A DNA stretch of 10,770 nucleotides from Candidatus Aminicenantota bacterium (GTDB lineage: Bacteria > Acidobacteriota > UBA6911 > RPQK01 > JAJDTT01): positions 1 to 10,770 of the forward strand of contig JAPOYZ010000219.1 of assembly GCA_026706325.1 (NCBI GenBank), in the 5' to 3' direction. This document shows positions 6,887 to 10,770 of the stretch, one piece after another. Within the stretch, counting starts at the first letter, position 1. Each line of letters opens with the position of its first letter. A program made the translations under genes and the position numbers. The notes beneath the pieces are model-generated. The model was given only the letters and a program-made list of their open reading frames with translations. It did not search any database and was not told the DNA's origin.

Positions 6887-9303
6887 CGCTTTTCCCCGCT
6901 TGCCGGTGATCGGTCCGCCGCCGGGTTGCCGGCGACCTGGAGCTGGACCGCTGCCGCCGCGTGCTCCAGAGGATTGGGTGAGTTCGTCTCGACTCGAGCC
7001 ACCACATAGATGGGCTGGACCAGGGGTTTCACCCAGGGTTCGGCGTAGAGAGTGAAGACACGGCTGCTCTCCTCCTTCGTCACCAAAATGCCGTTGAGCC
7101 CCACGTTCATTACCCGGACGCCGTAAGGGAGGTTGCGAACGTTCACCGGGACCCGGCCCTGAAACTGGCCGAGGCGGTCGATGTCAACGCGGATGCGCGC
7201 CTCCTTCCCGGGCTCCAGACGAACCTCCTGACGGTCGACGGCGACAGTGAGATCGGAGACCGTGTTGAGAGCAAGGAGGATTCCGGGATCGTTCTCCAAG
7301 GTACGGACCAACTCCCGGCCGTTCACCTCGGCCCGGCCTGTAATCCTCACCAGTGTCGGAGCGAACGAGGCCTCGCGCGACGCCTCGAGGAGGATCACGG
7401 TGGAGTCGGCGCCCGCCGGGACCACCGCGTTCCCGGCGCTGACGCCCGGGGGAAGATTCTCTATCTCCACCCGGACTTCCCCGTCGAATCCGTCCACCCG
7501 GTAGACCGCCACATCCACGGTGAGACGTCCCCCGACCGGCAGGTTGAAGTGGGTCGAATCGCCGGTGTTGCTCAGAATGCGGCCCGAGCGGCGCGAGGGC
7601 ATCTCCAGACGAAAATCGGGACTCGGCTCGCGGATCGTCAGCCGGTAGGGGTGGTCCGCCCCGTCCTGGCCACGAGAATCCCGCAGCGCCACCAGGTAGG
7701 CTCCGTCGTCAGGCGCCGTGAACTCCAGATTGGAGTCGCGTCCGTATCCGGGCCCTCCGTCATCGTTGCGGTAGTTGAGATGAAACACGGGCATTCCGTT
7801 GGCGCTGAAGCGGGTGCCCGGGGGAAACAGGCGAACCTTGTAAACCGGATCTCCCACGGCGTGGCCCTCGGCCGTGGTCCCGAACAGGGCTTGGCGGACG
7901 CCCCGAATCGACTTGAACCGGGTGTCGTCGTCCGGACCCCTCGGCATCGCCTTGATCTGAACGATCTCCGAGCCGACCATGAGATAGTCGTCCAGCCCCA
8001 GATCCTCCGTCGAGCCCAGGCGCATCGACCCTTGGATCGAGCCGCGATTGCTGAGCACGACCTCGGTCTGCGCCAGGCAGCGGACTTCCGCGCGTCGGAC
8101 CGGCCGGCCCTCCGCATCCCGGATCTCCACCAGGGAGTCCAGGGAGGAGCCCAGTCTGGAGGCTTCCACCTCCAACACCAGGACCTGTCCCTTACGAGCC
8201 TCGAATCGAAACAGATCCTGATCCGGACCGGACCCAGCAGAGCCGTCGGCCAGGGAGTTGACGTGTCCGTTCAGGGTAACGGGCCAGCTCACTTGCTGGG
8301 CCGTCTCCCGAGTGTCGTTGGGCTCCAATTCCAGCGTTTCAGGGTGAACCCCGACGGCCAAAGGAATCCGGTTGGAGGCGGGAGGAACGGCCAGCGGAAC
8401 GACCCGTCCCGCCTGTTCTTCGAGAGCCGTGAAGGCGACGGTGCCGGCGTCCCGCAGGTTGGCGCCCCAAGCCTTGAGCCGGGTCTCCCGTCCCGCTTGA
8501 ACTCCCAGCGGGAACACGCCTTCCAACAGCGGGAACTCACCCGCTTCGAGCCGGTACTCGTAACCGCTCATGGCGCCGACCCGGTTCTTGTCGGCGATCC
8601 GAACGACATAGATCCCGCGTTCCGGGATCTCGCAGCTGAGAAAGGCCGCCTGTCCGGATCGTGAAACACATCCGCTCACCCTTTTCCCCGATCCTTCCAT
8701 GAGCTGGAGTTCGGCATTCAGAATCGACCCCAAGGGCGAGGAGATGACGCGAAAAGCCAGGTGCTGCCCTTTCCGCGCTCGAAATCGAAAGTGATCCGCG
8801 TCACCGGTGCTGGAGATGTCGCCCCGGACGGTCACCGGCAGAGTCACCGGCTGCGCCTTGCGGGGAGTGTCGTTGAACTGGGTCTCCTCCACTTCGGGAA
8901 AGGCTCCCACGGCGAAGGGTAGCGGATTGCTCACCCCCAGTGGCGTCCATACCCGGAAGTGATACAGATCGGCCGGAACGGACTCGCCGACGTCAACCCG
9001 CACCCAGAGGCGGTTCCGCGTGGCTCCGTCCAGGATCAGGGCCCGGGTCTGCCCCTCCTCCATCTTTCGCGGGTTGGGCAATTCCTGCTGCTTCTCGATG
9101 ACGGCCTCCAGACCCTCGTGATCGAAGAGGATCCGCCGGACCTCTCCCAGATTGGTCCCATCCAGGAGGAGCGTGACGCTGGTTCCCCGCTGACCACCCA
9201 GAGGAACCGTTGAGGTCAGGGTCGGCGGCGCGTGTTGGCCGAACAGCGGCGCCGCCAGCGAAACGATGAGAACCCCCCGAAATAGCGACCTTTTTTTTGT
9301 CAT
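6883..9303 (-). CDS. Secreted PPC-domain / Ig-fold repeat protein of unknown function
   Basis: This 806-residue protein has a signal peptide (basic start, hydrophobic LIVSLAAPLF, likely cleavage near residue 23) and no membrane anchor. Its layout looks like two copies of a TIG-like domain plus a PPC (bacterial pre-peptidase C-terminal) domain, then two Ig-like domains. Copy one is TIG-like at about 25-133 and PPC at 136-253 (ETQFNDTPRKAQ, DADHFRFRARKGQ). Copy two is TIG-like at 255-318 and PPC at 320-558 (LEPNDTRETAQ, DQDLFRFEARKGQ, DSNLEFTAPDDGAYLV). The second PPC domain is split by an insert of about 105 residues (405-512). Ig-like regions follow at about 563-670 and 680-795. No peptidase or other catalytic domain is present, so a structural, adhesive or binding role outside the cytoplasm is inferred. 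It starts 12 bases after the WD40 gene with no good Shine-Dalgarno sequence, which implies translational coupling. Codons 3-5 contain a run of eight A. Confidence 0.87.
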   Translation of the reverse strand: MTKKRSLFRGVLIVSLAAPLFGQHAPPTLTSTVPLGGQRGTSVTLLLDGTNLGEVRRILFDHEGLEAVIEKQQELPNPRKMEEGQTRALILDGATRNRLWVRVDVGESVPADLYHFRVWTPLGVSNPLPFAVGAFPEVEETQFNDTPRKAQPVTLPVTVRGDISSTGDADHFRFRARKGQHLAFRVISSPLGSILNAELQLMEGSGKRVSGCVSRSGQAAFLSCEIPERGIYVVRIADKNRVGAMSGYEYRLEAGEFPLLEGVFPLGVQAGRETRLKAWGANLRDAGTVAFTALEEQAGRVVPLAVPPASNRIPLAVGVHPETLELEPNDTRETAQQVSWPVTLNGHVNSLADGSAGSGPDQDLFRFEARKGQVLVLEVEASRLGSSLDSLVEIRDAEGRPVRRAEVRCLAQTEVVLSNRGSIQGSMRLGSTEDLGLDDYLMVGSEIVQIKAMPRGPDDDTRFKSIRGVRQALFGTTAEGHAVGDPVYKVRLFPPGTRFSANGMPVFHLNYRNDDGGPGYGRDSNLEFTAPDDGAYLVALRDSRGQDGADHPYRLTIREPSPDFRLEMPSRRSGRILSNTGDSTHFNLPVGGRLTVDVAVYRVDGFDGEVRVEIENLPPGVSAGNAVVPAGADSTVILLEASREASFAPTLVRITGRAEVNGRELVRTLENDPGILLALNTVSDLTVAVDRQEVRLEPGKEARIRVDIDRLGQFQGRVPVNVRNLPYGVRVMNVGLNGILVTKEESSRVFTLYAEPWVKPLVQPIYVVARVETNSPNPLEHAAAAVQLQVAGNPAADRSPASGEKR

Positions 9304-9315
9304 CGGCTTGCTCGT

Positions 9316-10611
9316 CTATGGTATCGGCTCGAAGACCACCATCCCATCATAGCGGCCCACGGCCAAAGTCTCTCCGGAAGGGCTGACGGCCAGCGCCAGG
9401 ACCGTGTCGGGCTGGGCCGGCAGGGCCTTCTTCTCCTCCAGGGAGCCCGCGTCCCAAAATTTGACCCGTCCGTCGGCTCCGGCCGAAATCAGGGTGTTCC
9501 CATCCGGTGTCAGGGAGAGGTCGACGACCGGTCCGTCGTGGGAAAAGACAGAAACCGCCAGGATGCCACCCTCCTCGCCCAGGTCCCAGACCCGAATCAT
9601 CTTGTCCATGCCGGCGGCCGCGATCCTGCGACCGCCCGGGTAGAACGCCATGGCGAAGAGCTCGGCCGTCGCGCCCGAGAGCGGCGTCCCCAACTGCCGC
9701 CCGCTGGCGACGTCCCAGACCTTGACCGTGCGGTCGGCCGAGGCCGATGCCAGGCGGTCGCCCGACGCATTGAAGGCCAACGAATAGACCGCGTCCACGT
9801 GCCCGGAGATGGTTCGGATCTCCCGGCCCGTCGTCACCTCCCACAATTTGACCAGCCGATCGTAGCTGGCCGTGGCCAGGACCGAGCCGTCGGGACTGAA
9901 GGCCACCGAGTAGATGCAGTCGGTGTGGCCCTCCCAGCTACGGACCAACTGGCGCGTGGCCGGATCCCAGATCTTGATTTCTCCGAAGCGGGACGGCATT
10001 CCGGCCCCGGAGGCCAGCCGCGAACCGTCCGGGCTGAAGGCGACGGACCGCACCGTCTCGGCCAATCCGGTCAGACGGGCATCGACTCCTCCCCCGGGCC
10101 GGAGAAGCCGGATCTCTTCGTAGCTGCCCGCTGCGACCATCGTCCCCTGGGGATGGAACGCCAGGCTCGCCACCTCCGGCCGGACGGTTTCGGTGGGACG
10201 GATGTCGGGCAGACGCTCCAGGCGCATTCTTCCCAGATCGCCCTGCCACGGTGGAGCACCGGCATCCACCCAGGTTCGAAGGGCCTCGATGTCCTGGTCT
10301 TCCAGGAAGCCGTCCTCGGGCATGATGGGCTCCAGCAGGCCCTCCACCATCTGGATCAGCCGGCTCTCGTCGCTGTTGCCCGGGACCAGCGGGGGACCGT
10401 TGTTTCCCCCCTTCATGAGGGTCTGGTAGGTGTGCAGGCTCAGGGCCCCCTCCCGCTTGACCTGGTTGTGGCAGGAGTAACATTCGCGGGCCAGGATCTT
10501 GCCGGCGGCGGCCGCCTCCGGTCGGCTCCGGCCTCCGGCGCTCCCCGAAACCAGGGCGGCCAGGAGGAGGCTCCCCGCCAGAGAGACCGAACCGTAAATA
10601 CGCACGCCCAT
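9316..10611 (-). CDS. Secreted cytochrome c (PSCyt1-type) fused to a seven-blade WD40 propeller
   Basis: This 431-residue protein has an N-terminal signal peptide (residues 1 to about 26, hydrophobic core SLAGSLLLAALV). A planctomycete-type cytochrome c domain follows, with the haem attachment motif C44-Y-S-C47-H48 and a likely axial Met97 in IMPEDGF. WVDAGAP at 114-120 closes the domain. Residues 145-431 hold seven WD40 blades, recognisable by AFSPDG-type strands and endings such as IKIWDP (212-217), VKLWEV (254-259), VKVWDV (296-301), IRVWDL (339-344) and VKFWDA (383-388), enough for a closed beta-propeller. It would sit outside the inner membrane with covalent haem, perhaps passing electrons while the propeller binds a partner. 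It begins 24 bases after the DUF1553 stop. GAGGTG about ten bases upstream of ATG 10611 supports the start, though that sequence lies in a hairpin. The substrate and partner are unknown; proteins of this build recur beside DUF1549/DUF1553 genes. Confidence 0.92.
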   Translation of the reverse strand: MGVRIYGSVSLAGSLLLAALVSGSAGGRSRPEAAAAGKILARECYSCHNQVKREGALSLHTYQTLMKGGNNGPPLVPGNSDESRLIQMVEGLLEPIMPEDGFLEDQDIEALRTWVDAGAPPWQGDLGRMRLERLPDIRPTETVRPEVASLAFHPQGTMVAAGSYEEIRLLRPGGGVDARLTGLAETVRSVAFSPDGSRLASGAGMPSRFGEIKIWDPATRQLVRSWEGHTDCIYSVAFSPDGSVLATASYDRLVKLWEVTTGREIRTISGHVDAVYSLAFNASGDRLASASADRTVKVWDVASGRQLGTPLSGATAELFAMAFYPGGRRIAAAGMDKMIRVWDLGEEGGILAVSVFSHDGPVVDLSLTPDGNTLISAGADGRVKFWDAGSLEEKKALPAQPDTVLALAVSPSGETLAVGRYDGMVVFEPIP

Positions 10612-10619
10612 GGTCGATT

Positions 10620-10635
10620 TCCACCTCGCGGTGGA
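10620..10635 (-). promoter_or_regulatory. Hairpin sequestering the WD40 gene's ribosome binding site
   Basis: Directly after the DUF1553 stop codon the message reads TCCACC-GCGA-GGTGGA: a perfect 6-bp stem closed by a GNRA tetraloop. The Shine-Dalgarno match GAGGTG (10627 down to 10622) spans the loop and the 3' strand of the stem. A ribosome terminating at the DUF1553 stop would cover the 5' strand and open the hairpin, which would couple translation of the two genes. The structure is visible in the sequence; its function is inferred. Confidence 0.5.
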
Positions 10636-10770
10636 TCAGTGAGTGAACAGGAATTCCTTGCTGGTCAGGACGGCCCAGAAAAGATCCTCGACGCCCTCCC
10701 GGCTGGTCTGCTCAAGAGGAGGGGCCGGGACAAGACGGGCGAGTGCGGGCGGGGACGGCCGCGGGGAAAG
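10636..10770 (-). CDS. DUF1553 (PSD1-type) domain protein, C-terminal fragment at window edge
   Basis: Only the last 44 codons are in the window; the rest of the gene lies beyond the right edge. The C-terminal segment EGVEDLFWAVLTSKEFLFTH, ending in the stop at 10636-10638, is the signature ending of DUF1553/PSD1 proteins (typically DLFWALLNSKEFLFNH). These large proteins, usually with an N-terminal DUF1549 and sometimes a cytochrome c domain, are exported and have no established biochemical activity. The position immediately upstream of a cytochrome c/WD40 gene is the expected neighbourhood. The fragment is too short to say whether the haem domain is present. Confidence 0.85.
   Translation of the reverse strand, partial: LSPRPSPPALARLVPAPPLEQTSREGVEDLFWAVLTSKEFLFTH

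Noticed and set aside
5564..7009. Plus-strand open frame of 481 codons opposite the aminotransferase
   Set aside because: Low-complexity composition and no domain; the minus strand encodes a full-length enzyme with all PLP residues.
7549..8664. Plus-strand open frame of 371 codons opposite the PPC gene
   Set aside because: Antisense to a gene with signal peptide and PPC motifs; its own translation shows no fold signature or plausible start context.

Overview
The window is about 10.8 kb of GC-rich DNA (clearly above 60% by eye) that reads as ordinary bacterial chromosome. I see no tRNA, rRNA, CRISPR array, insertion sequence or phage gene. The right half carries the end of a DUF1553 (PSD1-type) protein, a secreted haem c/WD40 protein and a large secreted PPC-domain protein in one tight run. 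This set is typical of Planctomycetota, Verrucomicrobiota and some Acidobacteriota (Solibacter-like). With the GC content and the housekeeping-type neighbours, an acidobacterial or planctomycete-like environmental bacterium is my best guess; the sequence alone does not settle the phylum.

Layout. Left block, minus strand: an M32 metallocarboxypeptidase (1105-2604) is followed 19 bases later by a GlcD-type FAD-linked oxidase (1-1085) that runs off the left edge. Divergent from it, on the plus strand, is a single gene for a fumarylacetoacetate-hydrolase-family enzyme resembling 2-keto-3-deoxy-sugar-acid dehydratases (2769-3653). Facing it, 79 bases away, is a short-chain dehydrogenase/reductase (3733-4491, minus). 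A 323-base non-coding stretch upstream of the reductase holds a nested direct-repeat element containing two perfect TTGACA hexamers. Next is a lipoprotein cyclophilin-type peptidyl-prolyl isomerase (4815-5480, minus).

Right block, minus strand, from the right edge inward: the DUF1553 C-terminus (10636-10770), a cytochrome c plus seven-blade WD40 protein (9316-10611), a two-unit PPC/Ig-fold secreted protein (6883-9303) and a glutamate-1-semialdehyde-aminomutase-like class III aminotransferase (5585-6886). Gaps are 24 and 12 bases, then a 4-base overlap, so these four genes almost certainly form one translationally coupled operon. It ends at a GC-rich hairpin just past the aminotransferase stop.

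How the genes may work together. The first three genes of the right block all look exported. They combine a haem c domain, a beta-propeller and adhesive PPC/Ig domains, which suggests a cell-envelope complex whose substrate is unknown. The coupled PLP enzyme has no visible export signal and is the unexpected member. In the left block, the GlcD-like oxidase, FAH-family enzyme and reductase could all act on hydroxy- or keto-acids from sugar breakdown, but they are not in one transcript, so that link is only an inference.
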